Of a stretch of DNA of 52,235 nt, positions 1-8,413 are shown in pieces; the stretch's first letter is position 1; each line of letters starts with the position of its first letter. A model generated the notes under the pieces. It did not search any database. It had not been told where the DNA came from and worked only from the letters and a program-made list of their open reading frames with translations. This DNA is from Hyphomicrobiales bacterium (GTDB taxonomy: Bacteria; Pseudomonadota; Alphaproteobacteria; Rhizobiales; Beijerinckiaceae). The position numbers and the translations under genes were made by a program. The DNA is taken from positions 1 through 52,235 of the forward strand of contig JAFBAS010000037.1 of assembly GCA_019247605.1 (NCBI GenBank). Direction: 5' to 3'.

Positions 1-140
1 GCCTCCTTGGTCGAGAAGTCCTGTTGCCACGTCGCTTTATGCTGCGATCGGAAGCTCATACGCTCGGCCCATCGTTCCGCCGCCGTCAGCGCAGACTTTC
101 GCTGCGGGTGATCTGCCGAAGGTGAGGATTCCTTGCCCAT
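1..140 (-). CDS. hypothetical protein, N-terminal part only
   Basis: An open frame begins at an ATG (138-140 on the complementary strand) and stays open to the window edge, giving 46 codons. The N-terminus reads MGKESSPSADHP and continues rich in Ser, Arg, Gln and Trp with normal protein-like composition. No family is recognised from so short a piece. The upstream sequence has no strong Shine-Dalgarno box, so the start and the gene itself are uncertain. It would be transcribed in the same direction as the operon at 466-2364. Confidence 0.4.
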   Translation of the reverse strand, partial: MGKESSPSADHPQRKSALTAAERWAERMSFRSQHKATWQQDFSTKE

Positions 141-324
141 GACTGGCGACCCGTTTAGCCCGATAGACGGACAAATCCTATTCGAAAAGGATGGCCCGAT
201 TCGCCGATGCATTCTACATGCCGGCGGTTCCGGACGCCAGCAATGGCAGAGACGTGTCTCGTAACAAAATCGGGAATGCCAAGTCCTGGATCGGATAGCT
301 AGTCTAGGATTCCGGCATTACGGT

Positions 325-396
325 GACAGTGCACTGAATTCACAGATCCCCGATGCTCTTTCGCGTAATGGCCGCATGTGAATTCAGTGCACTGTC
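325..396. repeat. perfect 20-bp inverted repeat with 32-nt spacer
   Basis: Arms at 325-344 (GACAGTGCACTGAATTCACA) and 377-396 are exact reverse complements, separated by 32 nt. The 141-465 stretch holds no supportable gene and this is its only clear structure. There is no T-run beside it, so it does not look like an intrinsic terminator. The length and perfection of the arms suggest a recent insertion-sequence end pair, a non-autonomous mobile repeat, or a recombination site. It sits downstream of the low-GC operon at 466-2364. What it is cannot be decided from one copy. Confidence 0.75.
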
Positions 397-465
397 CGCA
401 ATGGCCCAAACAGCTTTGCGTAAAAGAAGTGAAGTCGAGACGAAAGAGGATGCTAGTTGGCGGGC

Positions 466-1170
466 TCAGGCCGAGCGCCCAAGCTCCCAATTTCTTTCAA
501 TAGCAGACTTCTCCAATTTTTCCAGGTAATAAATATGGTCATTTGTCGGAAGTGGAGCACTGGAGAAAAAGCGATTGCTATCAATCGGCGAATTTGCGCG
601 AGCCTCTATAATAAAGTCGCAACCAATAAACTGCTTGACGCTTGTTATAGACGGAGGATTAACCGATGAATCTACTCCAAAAGTAATTCTCTTCAGGTGG
701 TATTTGAAATTATCTCCCATTGTTTTATGAATTAAATTTCGCATGATGGAAAAAGACGGGGTTGACCAAGTAAAAGATGGGTCAAGATCGACTACAATGT
801 TGCTCGTGTTTAGACGTTCCAGCGTCGTAGATTGGTATCTGAATCCAAACGCATCGCCGAGAAATGCAATAAGATCATCGAGGACGGCATTGGCCTCGTC
901 CGTGTGTCTTGCCACTATCGCACCCCCATCGCCGAACAAGAATAGCTGGTAGATCGGGATGCGCGCTTCTTTTTGGACGAGTGCTCCGTCCTGAAAAACC
1001 ATGATGGGTTGTTGCGCCCCGGCGGGTTGATGTGCCGGCGCAACGCTGAAGCCGTAGCGGTCCTTTATTTGTTCGATTAGCTCGCGCACCACTAACGTGC
1101 GATCTGGAGCGACGTCGTCTGGCGATACGTGCACCGCTGCGGCACCCATTAGGAGCGATATGACTCGCAT
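466..1170 (-). CDS. unknown protein, last gene of a low-GC three-gene operon
   Basis: Encodes 234 aa beginning MRVISLLMGAAAV. The ATG at 1170 overlaps the TGA of the upstream XRE gene in an ATGA arrangement, which favours this start over an in-frame ATG at 1218 that would overlap by 49 nt. No family is recognised. The hydrophobic first dozen residues are too short for a confident signal peptide. The middle has a hydrophobic, probably beta/alpha region (PIYQLFLFGDGGAIVARH), and the C-terminal half is rich in Ser, Asn and Phe. Base composition is clearly less GC-rich than the phage cassette to the right, which suggests acquisition by transfer. Translational coupling to the XRE gene implies a shared function. 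Confidence 0.7.
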   Translation of the reverse strand: MRVISLLMGAAAVHVSPDDVAPDRTLVVRELIEQIKDRYGFSVAPAHQPAGAQQPIMVFQDGALVQKEARIPIYQLFLFGDGGAIVARHTDEANAVLDDLIAFLGDAFGFRYQSTTLERLNTSNIVVDLDPSFTWSTPSFSIMRNLIHKTMGDNFKYHLKRITFGVDSSVNPPSITSVKQFIGCDFIIEARANSPIDSNRFFSSAPLPTNDHIYYLEKLEKSAIERNWELGRSA

Positions 1171-1868
1171 CAGCCGACAAGCCCCATTTCCGCCATCTGC
1201 GCCGTTGAGCTTGCCCAACTAGTGTCCCTCTGGGCATTGGCAAATGTCGCACCTCTAGTGCCACCAGAAAATAAATCGTTTTCTACCGCTTGGATCGGCA
1301 CATATCCACTTTCCAGGCCGGTGCGGTTGATGCCCGGCGAATTAAGTGGCGCGGGTCCATAAAGCGTACGGCTGCCTCCAATCTTCGGTAGACCTGCTAA
1401 GCCGCCGAGACGCATTTCTTGTAGAGACTGACTGAGGCCAATATGGTTGCTCGCTGCTTGCGAAGCACTCAGTGGCGCCGTGTCATTCGTTAGACTGTCC
1501 ATAGTTCCATTTGATAGCGGCGTAATCGCCTCTCTCTGGGAGGGTTCGACTTCCCGAGATTCTTGCGGGTAGAGCGGATACGCAAGAGCAAGGCCGCTCA
1601 GTTCTGCACCCGTCGCTGCGAACAAAAGCGCACTTACAGTTTCCAGTGTCAGATTCCCAGGGCCGCCAAGAAGCCTGTTCACCTGAGCCGCGTCCATGCC
1701 GAGACGCTTCCCGTAGTCGGCTTTGGTCAGGCCGCTTTTACGGAATTCTCCTATAACAACGTTAAACATGCGCTGTTTCAGGCGCGCCTTGAAATAGGCA
1801 AAGGTTCCCTGTGAGATTTTGTTAGTGCCGACTGGCCTAGACGGTTTCATAATTGGTAAGGTACTCAT
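1170..1868 (-). CDS. XRE-type helix-turn-helix protein
   Basis: Encodes 232 aa. The ATG at 1868 follows an AGGAGAGGAA box, so this start is well supported even though it overlaps the preceding gene by 32 nt. Residues about 35-90 form a helix-turn-helix domain (KADYGKRLGMDAAQVNRLL, then GNLTLETVSALL) of the Cro/XRE type, probably DNA-binding. Residues 95-232 are low-complexity, rich in Ser, Gly, Asn and Pro, with no recognised domain. XRE proteins placed directly after a RelE/HigB-like gene are often antitoxins or autoregulators, but the long disordered tail is not typical of a classic HigA. Part of a lower-GC operon at 466-2364. Confidence 0.8.
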   Translation of the reverse strand: MSTLPIMKPSRPVGTNKISQGTFAYFKARLKQRMFNVVIGEFRKSGLTKADYGKRLGMDAAQVNRLLGGPGNLTLETVSALLFAATGAELSGLALAYPLYPQESREVEPSQREAITPLSNGTMDSLTNDTAPLSASQAASNHIGLSQSLQEMRLGGLAGLPKIGGSRTLYGPAPLNSPGINRTGLESGYVPIQAVENDLFSGGTRGATFANAQRDTSWASSTAQMAEMGLVG

Positions 1869-2364
1869 TGATTCCTCTCCTACGAAATGGCGTTCTCAAC
1901 CCGAATAAGGCACACCATGCCTTCCCGCAGGCGTTTATTTCCTCATGCCATCCGTCCACACCTCCAAGGTCCTCCCGCCAAGTAAAAGTAAGAGCCACAA
2001 ATAAGTCTTGTTCCCAAAACCGTCCTAGAGCGCGTATGCCTGGGAGAGGCTCGGTATTTCGGATGTCCCATATGTCGGTCTCAATTGGGTGCACTCGTGC
2101 CAGCATCACGTCGGTGGGCTTTTTGAAGGGGTGTTCCGAAACCGTGAACACGGCGCCTTCAGCAAAATCCTCGAGTGTTTGCAAAAACTCCGCAATCCTC
2201 GCCCCCTCGATAGTATCGCTGAATGCTGACTTAAGCTGCTCCATAATCTCGCATGAAACGAGCATAGTTCGAGGGGTTTCCTCCTCGTCGGCTAACAAAA
2301 GCGGTCGAATGATGAAGAGGCGTCCCGCATCAACATGCGCTTGTAGCTCAGCCGGTATTGACAT
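1837..2364 (-). CDS. hypothetical protein, possible RelE/HigB-like fold
   Basis: Encodes 175 aa from the ATG at 2364; a TTG at 2373 would add three residues. It is the first gene of the overlapping operon 2364-466. The C-terminal half contains DIWDIRNTEPLPGIRALGRF followed by a hydrophobic strand and a basic stretch. That pattern (W-x-I-R, then R-x-x-GRF, then a strand) recalls the core of HigB/RelE ribonuclease toxins, where a basic beta-sheet face carries catalysis. This resemblance is an inference from pattern, not a confirmed match, and the protein is longer than the usual 90-120 aa. Its position just before an XRE gene fits a toxin-then-antitoxin order. Alternatively it is an uncharacterised accessory protein. 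Confidence 0.65.
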   Translation of the reverse strand: MSIPAELQAHVDAGRLFIIRPLLLADEEETPRTMLVSCEIMEQLKSAFSDTIEGARIAEFLQTLEDFAEGAVFTVSEHPFKKPTDVMLARVHPIETDIWDIRNTEPLPGIRALGRFWEQDLFVALTFTWREDLGGVDGWHEEINACGKAWCALFGLRTPFRRRGINEYLTNYETV

Positions 2365-2622
2365 ATAAGTCAATCTGTCGTGCGTTGCAACCGCTGCGCG
2401 ACCGCGTGCTATTCACGCTATCACCGTGACTTCTTTGCTAGCGATTGTAAGAGCTTCGCCTCTGCCGCGCTAGCCGGCTCATAGAATGGCACACCAAATC
2501 GTGAAGCGTGGGTCGCCCGTCCAAAGCGGGATCCCTCACGAGAAGACCTGGCGGCCCTCCCGAACCGGTAAGAAAAGGGTTAGCCAGGCCTTGCACGGGC
2601 GTGAAGCGCGTACGTGAGCGCG

Positions 2623-4668
2623 CTATGTCATCGGCAAAGTCGCGCCCTCCGGCAAAGCCGATTGAGGCTGCGCCTGCGCCGCTTCGAGCGTATCGATCGC
2701 GGTGCCTGTGGACGTCGCGTGCGCCCTCAACGTCTCGTGATGCGCCAGCGCCAGGCTGTGCACCGCGCGCGCTTCCGCGGCCTTTGCGTCGCTCTGCTTC
2801 TTGAGCGTATCCGCCTCTTTGTTCGCGAGAGCCGCCTGGACCGCCTGCTGCTGCGCCGCCGCCGCTTGCGGGTCCTGCTGCGAGAGCATCGAGATGAGCT
2901 GCTGCTTCTTCGATTGCGGCAGCGCCGAGGCCTCGATGATCACGGCGGGCGGCACGGGCACGTTGTTTTGCGCGAGCGATTGCAAGGTGTCGAACACGTC
3001 GCCCATGACGTTCGTCGTGTCCGGCCCTTCATCGATGAGGATGTCGACATCGATCTGGCCGATGGCGTTCACGAGCATCGGGCGACCATAGGGATCGACC
3101 GCGATCGTGTTGATCGTCATGTAGCGCGCGGCACCCTGGTCGTTGGTCACGCGCAAGATGCGCTCGGCCGTCCAGTTGCGCTGTTGCGCCACCCAGATCT
3201 TGCGGTAGAGGCGCAATTTCCAGGCGCGCCATTGCGAGAGGAAAGGCCCAAGCTCGGCGATGCCCGATTGCTGCGCCATCGCGAAGGCCCGCCCGGATTG
3301 GTCCGGTGCCTGGCCGCCGATCAGTTGCGGGTTCGGGCCGAACTGCTCGATCTCGTCCTTCGCGTCCTGGTAATATTGCGTCTGCCGGATGAATTCCTGC
3401 TGGCCTTCGATCACCTCGACATCATTGGGGTCGCCGTCATAGAGCATGACGCCGTCAGGGCGCGCGGCTTCCCGGCGCAGCGTCTCGATGTCGGGTTGGT
3501 CGCCGCCGATGGCGCGCCGGTTCACCTTGAGCTGGCGCGTGTTCATGATGTGCACCGATTTCGAGCGGTGCTGATTCATCGCGTCTTGCGGGCCGATCAG
3601 GTTGCGCACGAAGCCGTAATGATCGCCGGCCTCGTCGACATGCACCGCGAAGGCGTCATAGCGCGAGACGGTCTTGCCCTTCTCGTCGAAGAAGGGCGAG
3701 CGGCCGGCGCGCAAAAGCTCGGTGCCGGCATAGAAGGCGAAATGCCAATCGCCCTTGGCGCGGTACCAATGCTCGACGAGGCGTAAGCGCGTGCGCCCTT
3801 GCGACCAGAGATAGGAGCGGTCGAGGTCGAATTCGGTCTCGCCCGTATCGTCGACGGAGGAGAGCGCTTCGTCCCATTTGCCGGGGAAGAGTTCCTCGAA
3901 TTCGTCTTGCGTCACGAGCTTCGAGACGCCCATGTAGCGCGCGTCCGAGAAATCGAGCTTCAGCGAGCGCGGATCGTAGAAGAAGGTGGTGGCGTCGACG
4001 CTCGCAAGATCGATGTCCGGGTCGAGCTTGTCGCCTTGCACCATGCCGAGCTCGGCGATGACGATGCCCGTGCAGGCGCCCTTGCGCAGCGCCTCGGTCT
4101 CTTGTGCGGCGAAGCGCGACATGTCGAGCGCGTAGCGGATGCATTGCGTCGCGAGCTCGGCGCCCTGCTCGTTGTTCTCGATGCGGCCGGCGGCCTTGGG
4201 ATCGCCGCGCAGCTTCTCGAGCACGCCCACGAGCCCGTCGATCTTGCGCCCGACCCGGTTGAAGGTGATCGCCGGTTGGCCGCGCGCCTGCAAGGTGTCG
4301 AGCTGCTCTTTCGTCCATTGGTCGCCGTGGTAATAGCGTAGCGCCGTGCGCGCCTCGCGGATTTCGGCTTGCTTGATCGTCACGTAATCGGTGAATTGCT
4401 TGCGAAGCTCGTTGACGTCGAGCGCCCCGTTGTCTTCGGGCGAGGGTGCGTCGCCCGCGTATTCGTCGCCGTCGGGCAGCGGCGCTTGCGTCCGGCTCGA
4501 CGAGAGTGGATCGCCGCCGGCGGACCCCGCTCCTCCGGCGCCAGGTCCGAGGAGCCCCACGCCAAGCGCAGTTGAAGCGTGCCCGAGCCCGGGCGATCCG
4601 AGCGAAGCGAGCCCCGGACCGAGCCTCGACACACCGAACGGCAGGGCAGGTTTCAGGGGCGTGACCAT
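2623..4668 (-). CDS. phage portal protein, P22-like family
   Basis: Encodes 681 aa from the ATG at 4668 (MVTPLKPALPFG), 8 nt after the terminase stop. The same frame stays open far upstream, but that part is an Arg/Ala-rich shadow of the terminase gene and is excluded. Portal proteins form the ring through which phage DNA is packaged. Recognisable family stretches are RTALRYYHGDQWT, a conserved FFYDPRSLKLDFSDARYMG block, RLRLVEHWYRAKGDW and FGPNPQLIG, followed by a Gln/Ala-rich C-terminal coiled tail. Residues 1-90 are Gly/Ser/Pro-rich and probably disordered. No head, scaffold or tail gene follows, so the cassette is a remnant. Confidence 0.9.
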   Translation of the reverse strand: MVTPLKPALPFGVSRLGPGLASLGSPGLGHASTALGVGLLGPGAGGAGSAGGDPLSSSRTQAPLPDGDEYAGDAPSPEDNGALDVNELRKQFTDYVTIKQAEIREARTALRYYHGDQWTKEQLDTLQARGQPAITFNRVGRKIDGLVGVLEKLRGDPKAAGRIENNEQGAELATQCIRYALDMSRFAAQETEALRKGACTGIVIAELGMVQGDKLDPDIDLASVDATTFFYDPRSLKLDFSDARYMGVSKLVTQDEFEELFPGKWDEALSSVDDTGETEFDLDRSYLWSQGRTRLRLVEHWYRAKGDWHFAFYAGTELLRAGRSPFFDEKGKTVSRYDAFAVHVDEAGDHYGFVRNLIGPQDAMNQHRSKSVHIMNTRQLKVNRRAIGGDQPDIETLRREAARPDGVMLYDGDPNDVEVIEGQQEFIRQTQYYQDAKDEIEQFGPNPQLIGGQAPDQSGRAFAMAQQSGIAELGPFLSQWRAWKLRLYRKIWVAQQRNWTAERILRVTNDQGAARYMTINTIAVDPYGRPMLVNAIGQIDVDILIDEGPDTTNVMGDVFDTLQSLAQNNVPVPPAVIIEASALPQSKKQQLISMLSQQDPQAAAAQQQAVQAALANKEADTLKKQSDAKAAEARAVHSLALAHHETLRAHATSTGTAIDTLEAAQAQPQSALPEGATLPMT

Positions 4669-4676
4669 TCGGCTTC

Positions 4677-6173
4677 TCACAAGGTGTTGATGCTGATGCG
4701 CGGCTTTCGGCCGAGGCTCGAATACCCGCTCATGGGCTTCGGTTCGGGAGGCGAAGGGCGCGCCGGGACATAGGGGCGCGACAGGCAGGCGTAGCGAAGC
4801 TCGTCGGCCGCGTGATCCTCCATGGTGGTGTCGAGGTCCTCGGGCCGATCGGGGTCGTGCTGCAGGAGCGGCAAGGTGCGGATGAGGGCCACGCAAGTGG
4901 AGAACACGAAAAGCATCGGGTGGGTGCCGTTCCCCTTGAGGCGGGCGCGCACCGCCATCCATCCCGACATCGCGCCGCGCTGTCCGACGCGGCTGTTGTC
5001 CGCCGCGCGGAAGCGCGGCCCGGTATTGTTGTCGATCCGGCGCATCATCTCGGCGATCGACGGCCCGCCGTTTTGCGCGAAGGCTGAAGGGTCGAGCACG
5101 CCATAGGCGATCGTCTCGCCCTTCTCGCGCTCCTTGATGCCGTGCGCCACCTCCTCGGCCGAAAGCTTCAATCCCGTGTTCGGCGAGGTCGCGCCGTACC
5201 ATTCGCGGTAGCGAACGAGCGCGCCGCGCGGGATGGTCCGTCCATCTCCGACCGGATGCCCATCGCCCGCGACCGCCCACCAGCCGACCGAGAAAGGCGA
5301 AGCCGAGCCCCAATCCATGGAGCGGAAGCGCAACCAGTCGCGCGGCAGCGCGAATGGCTCGATCACGTGGCGCGCCTCGCTCCATTCGTCGAAGAAGGCG
5401 CCTTCGACCGCGTTCCAATCGCCGTCGAGCCAGGCGCGCACCAGCGCCTCCTTGCCAACGAGCTGCAGCCGATGCACGTAATTCGGGTCGAGCTCGAGAA
5501 GCAGCTTGTTGTCCGAGAGGCGCGAGGGGATCACCGCGAGCTTGTGGGACGAGCCGTCCGGCAGCGGCCTTGCCAGCACCCTCGGCGCTTTCGGAAAGGG
5601 CACCATTTCGTAGCGATCGCGGATCCAGCTTTGCCCGGGGCCGCCGGGATTTCCGGTGAGGACGAGCTGTGTCGGCACGCCTGCCGAGGAGCGTAGCGCA
5701 CCGAAGAGACGAAAGATCGGCTCGGGCGTCGGATATTGCCCGGCTTCCTCGATCCAGGCGTCCGTGAGGTTGCGTCCTTGATACTCCTGCGCGTCCGCGA
5801 CGCTGTCGAGATAGCCGAAGCCGATTCGCCCGCCATTCGGCATTCGCCAGACGAGCTTCGATTGGTTGAACTTGGCCCCGAGCGGCCCGTAAATCTGCTT
5901 CGACCGCTCGACCGCATCGGTGCTCGACACGGCCGTGCGGCGGAACATCATGGCGCTGAAGTGAGCGCCGTAGCACTCTTCCTTCAACGCCCATTTGCCG
6001 AGCATCCCGTCGGTCTTGCCGCCGCCGCGCGAGCCGCCGAAGAAAACCTCGGCGAAAGGGCAATCGACGAGCGCTTTTTGCGGGCCGGCCTGCGGCCGCC
6101 AGACGACCTCACTCGCCTTTAGCGTAACGCTCTTCCCATTTTGCTTCCGAGATCGGTTCGCCGCTGACGACAT
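4677..6173 (-). CDS. phage terminase large subunit
   Basis: Encodes 498 aa from the ATG at 6173 and overlaps the small-terminase gene by about 65 nt. An ATG at 6254 would extend it but overlaps far more. The protein is the packaging motor: ATPase plus nuclease. The Walker A motif GGSRGGGKT is at residues 46-54 and the Walker B region LTDAWIEEAG at about 136-144. The nuclease domain shows the expected acidic motifs in RSMDWGSASPF, YGVLDPSAF and DHAADELRY. Length is normal for the family and all key residues appear present, so the gene looks intact despite the truncated phage context. The portal gene follows 8 nt downstream. Confidence 0.92.
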   Translation of the reverse strand: MSSAANRSRKQNGKSVTLKASEVVWRPQAGPQKALVDCPFAEVFFGGSRGGGKTDGMLGKWALKEECYGAHFSAMMFRRTAVSSTDAVERSKQIYGPLGAKFNQSKLVWRMPNGGRIGFGYLDSVADAQEYQGRNLTDAWIEEAGQYPTPEPIFRLFGALRSSAGVPTQLVLTGNPGGPGQSWIRDRYEMVPFPKAPRVLARPLPDGSSHKLAVIPSRLSDNKLLLELDPNYVHRLQLVGKEALVRAWLDGDWNAVEGAFFDEWSEARHVIEPFALPRDWLRFRSMDWGSASPFSVGWWAVAGDGHPVGDGRTIPRGALVRYREWYGATSPNTGLKLSAEEVAHGIKEREKGETIAYGVLDPSAFAQNGGPSIAEMMRRIDNNTGPRFRAADNSRVGQRGAMSGWMAVRARLKGNGTHPMLFVFSTCVALIRTLPLLQHDPDRPEDLDTTMEDHAADELRYACLSRPYVPARPSPPEPKPMSGYSSLGRKPRISINTL

Positions 6174-6558
6174 GATGGGTATTCGCGCTTTCACTTCGCT
6201 CGACAAACAGGCCAAGCTGCTTGCCGAGCAATTCGAGTGCCCGGTTGGCGACACTCCCCTCGTAACGAAATTCGCCCGTCGGCTGGCCGCGAAGCGTCAC
6301 GGCCTCGATCCGCATGGCGCGCCGCACATTTTCGGCAAGGCGCTCGAGCACCCATTCGCGCGTCACGGATTTCGTGAGCGCCTTTTGGCCTTTGGCGCGC
6401 GGCGCAGCGATGAGTGCGAGCGTCTGTTCGGCGAGGTCCCTTTCCGTGGACGACTTCGCGTCGGTGCTCGACTTCGCTTTCGTGCGCTTGCGTCCTGGCA
6501 CCCGTTTCGCGTCGCGCTTCGAAGACCTCGCATCTGTCTTCTTTCGCGTTGCGCTCAT
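6109..6558 (-). CDS. phage terminase small subunit (probable)
   Basis: Encodes 149 aa from the ATG at 6558, which overlaps the TGA of the preceding small gene in an ATGA arrangement. Residues 1-40 are Lys/Arg/Ser-rich and probably disordered, as in many DNA-binding small terminases. The C-terminal half contains ERLAENVRRAMRIEAV and a terminal ANRALELLGKQLGLFVER segment typical of small terminase subunits that recognise phage DNA and load the large subunit. The assignment rests on that C-terminal pattern and on its place directly before the large terminase. Confidence 0.7.
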   Translation of the reverse strand: MSATRKKTDARSSKRDAKRVPGRKRTKAKSSTDAKSSTERDLAEQTLALIAAPRAKGQKALTKSVTREWVLERLAENVRRAMRIEAVTLRGQPTGEFRYEGSVANRALELLGKQLGLFVERSESANTHHVVSGEPISEAKWEERYAKGE

Positions 6559-6755
6559 CGCGAGCCCGACTTCGGCTTCGCCGCGCTCTTGTGCTCGCCG
6601 CAAGTGAACTCGTCACGCACGGGCGGAAAGAGGGTGCGGAAATCATCGCCGATGAGAAAGACGGTCGGCGGGTAGCGGTGACAAAAACCGCTCTTCGCGT
6701 CGGGCAGCGTCTTGTCCTTCTTGAAGAAGGCGCAAGACATGCAAGACCTCAACAT
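6555..6755 (-). CDS. small Cys/His protein at head of packaging cassette
   Basis: Encodes 66 aa. The start at 6755 has a strong GAAGGAGAAGG box 4 nt upstream. Cys5, Cys8, Cys25, His26, Cys52 and His55 are spaced like a small zinc-binding fold (C-x2-C near the N-terminus, C and C-x2-H later). Its stop overlaps the start of the small terminase, so the two are translationally coupled and it probably belongs to the phage module. Function is unknown; small zinc proteins at this place in phage genomes are often DNA- or nuclease-associated, which is only an analogy here. Confidence 0.75.
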   Translation of the reverse strand: MLRSCMSCAFFKKDKTLPDAKSGFCHRYPPTVFLIGDDFRTLFPPVRDEFTCGEHKSAAKPKSGSR

Positions 6756-7332
6756 GGGCCTTCTCCTTCAATAGGTTTGGCTACGCCGGCGCGTCGAGCG
6801 GCCGCTCCGAGATGCGCGCTCGCGTCGGCGCGGCGCGATGCCAACGGTTCAGAGTTCGAGCTGTTTCGCGGGGAAGAGCGGAAGAGATAGAGCGCAACAT
6901 CGCCCCCGCTCATTCCCCCTCGGACTTGATCCGGGGGGAAAGCGGGAAAATAGAATTGCAAGGCATGCGCGTGAGAATCTGGGTCCCCGCCTTCGCAAAA
7001 AGCAAAGCGCCCGGCGGCTTGTTCAGCTCCGGGCGCAAAGTGGGTGTCTATCCACTAGACATGCCTTTTTTCAGAAAACCCGGAACCGGTCAAGCGGAAT
7101 TTTCGCGTTACGCTAATTTTTTTGGCGCGGGCCAAAAGTCACGCGCGAAGCGAACTCCTATTTTGTGGTTTCGCTCTTTTCATGCCAGCATGCCAAAGCC
7201 GGCCGGGAAGAACGGTCATCGGCAGCTCCTTGCAAAGAGCCTCAATCTCGCAACCAAGGTGCGCGTCGGCGGCGTATGGAAATCTCGGCGGCTTTACAAC
7301 GAACACGAGATGCAGATGACGGAGCAGGTTCG
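6756..7332. other. intergenic region with GC-rich hairpins
   Basis: No supportable gene is seen in this 577-nt stretch between the leftward phage cassette and the rightward amino-acid transporter. It holds the REP-like hairpin at 6905-6946 and a second hairpin with arms GCGCCCGG (7007-7014) and CCGGGCGC (7029-7036). On the complementary strand the second hairpin is followed by TTTGCTTTTTGCG, which resembles an intrinsic terminator for leftward transcription, although no leftward gene lies to its right. The start of the transporter operon at 7333 has a GGAGCAGG box. Confidence 0.6.
6905..6946. repeat. REP-like palindromic element
   Basis: Arms CCCGCT (6905-6910) plus TTCCCCC (6913-6919) pair with GGGGGAA (6934-6940) plus AGCGGG (6941-6946), leaving a 2-nt bulge and a 14-nt loop. 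The surrounding text (attccccctcgg, then ccccgccttcgc at about 6985) resembles extragenic palindromic repeats scattered through many alphaproteobacterial genomes. It lies upstream of the packaging cassette. Confidence 0.6.
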
Positions 7333-8382
7333 ATGAGGCTGAAATTCGGTTCACGGCTCACGCTCGGCGGTGCGATCGTCGCCGCCACGCTCGGCTTTGG
7401 CGCGCAAGCCTATGCCCAATCCACGGTGAAGAGCCCGACGCTCGACGCGGTCAAGAAGCGCGGCCAGTTGAGCTGCGGCATCGATACCGGGATTCCGGGC
7501 TATGCCTATCAAGACTCGACGGGAAGATGGCAGGGGCTCGACGTCGCCTTTTGCCGGGCGATCGCGGCGGCGGTGCTCGGAGACGCGGAAAAGGTGAAGT
7601 TCACCGGGCTCACCTCGAAGGTGCGCTTCACCGTGCTGGCTTCGGGCGAGATCGACGTCCTGATCCGCGACTCCGAGCTCACCTTCGCGCGCAACACGCA
7701 GCTCGGCCTCGCCGAGCCGGCCGTGAACTTCTTCACCGGGCAGACCTTCATGGTGCGCAAGAGCCTCGGCGTCTCGCATGTGAAGGAGCTGAACGGCGCG
7801 ACCATCTGCGTCGAGACCGGCACGACACTCGAGACGAACATCGCCGACTACAACCGCGCCAACAACATCAAGATCGGCACTTTGCTCTTCGAGCGCCCCG
7901 AGGAGGCCTTCGCGGCCGTTGAGGCCGGACGGTGCGACGGCTACACGGACGACGGCGGCTCGGTCGCCGCGGCGCGCTCCACCATGAAGAACCCGAACGA
8001 TTGGGTCTTCCTCCCCGAGACGATCGGACGCGAGCCGCTTGGCCCTTATGTGCGCCAGGGCGACGAAGCCTGGTTCAACATCGTCAAATGGACGCATTTC
8101 GCGATGTTGGAGGGCGAGGTGCTCGGCCTGACGCGTGACAACATCGACGAGGCGAAGAAAAATCCGACCAATCCGGACCTGCGCAAATTCCTCGGTGTGG
8201 AGGGCGATCTCGGAAAGTTTCTCGGCCTCGACAATGATTGGTCGTACCGCGTCATCAAGCAGGTGGGCAATTACGGCGAGGTATACGAGGCGACCTTCGG
8301 CTCGAAAGGTCTCGGCTTTCCCCGCGGCATGAACAATCTATGGACCAATGGCGGGTTGATGATGCCCTATCCCTGGTACTGA
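7333..8382 (+). CDS. aapJ: general L-amino acid ABC transporter, periplasmic binding protein
   Basis: Encodes 349 aa from the ATG at 7333, preceded by GGAGCAGG. Residues 1-28 form a signal peptide ending AYA. The mature protein is a family 3 solute-binding protein of the AapJ/BztA type: LDAVKKRGQLSCGIDTGIPG near the N-terminus, GFDVA-like GLDVAFCRAIAAAVLG, and GRCDGYTDDG and MPYPWY near the C-terminus. It would capture polar and branched amino acids in the periplasm and deliver them to the AapQ/AapM permeases that follow. Gap to the next gene is 31 nt, so they form one operon. Confidence 0.93.
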   Translation: MRLKFGSRLTLGGAIVAATLGFGAQAYAQSTVKSPTLDAVKKRGQLSCGIDTGIPGYAYQDSTGRWQGLDVAFCRAIAAAVLGDAEKVKFTGLTSKVRFTVLASGEIDVLIRDSELTFARNTQLGLAEPAVNFFTGQTFMVRKSLGVSHVKELNGATICVETGTTLETNIADYNRANNIKIGTLLFERPEEAFAAVEAGRCDGYTDDGGSVAAARSTMKNPNDWVFLPETIGREPLGPYVRQGDEAWFNIVKWTHFAMLEGEVLGLTRDNIDEAKKNPTNPDLRKFLGVEGDLGKFLGLDNDWSYRVIKQVGNYGEVYEATFGSKGLGFPRGMNNLWTNGGLMMPYPWY

Positions 8383-8413
8383 CCAGAGCGCGGTCCAAGG
8401 GCAGGAGCGCGCC

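Noticed and set aside
2614-3786. A 390-codon plus-strand open frame opposite the portal gene.
   Set aside because: Arg/Leu/Val/His-rich composition is typical of antisense frames in GC-rich genes, and the minus-strand portal is well supported.
4669-6063. A long minus-strand open frame that would extend the portal protein by 465 residues at its N-terminus.
   Set aside because: The extension is Arg/Ala-rich, lies entirely over the terminase gene in another frame, and has no family pattern. It is an artefact of high GC. The portal start at 4668 is clear.
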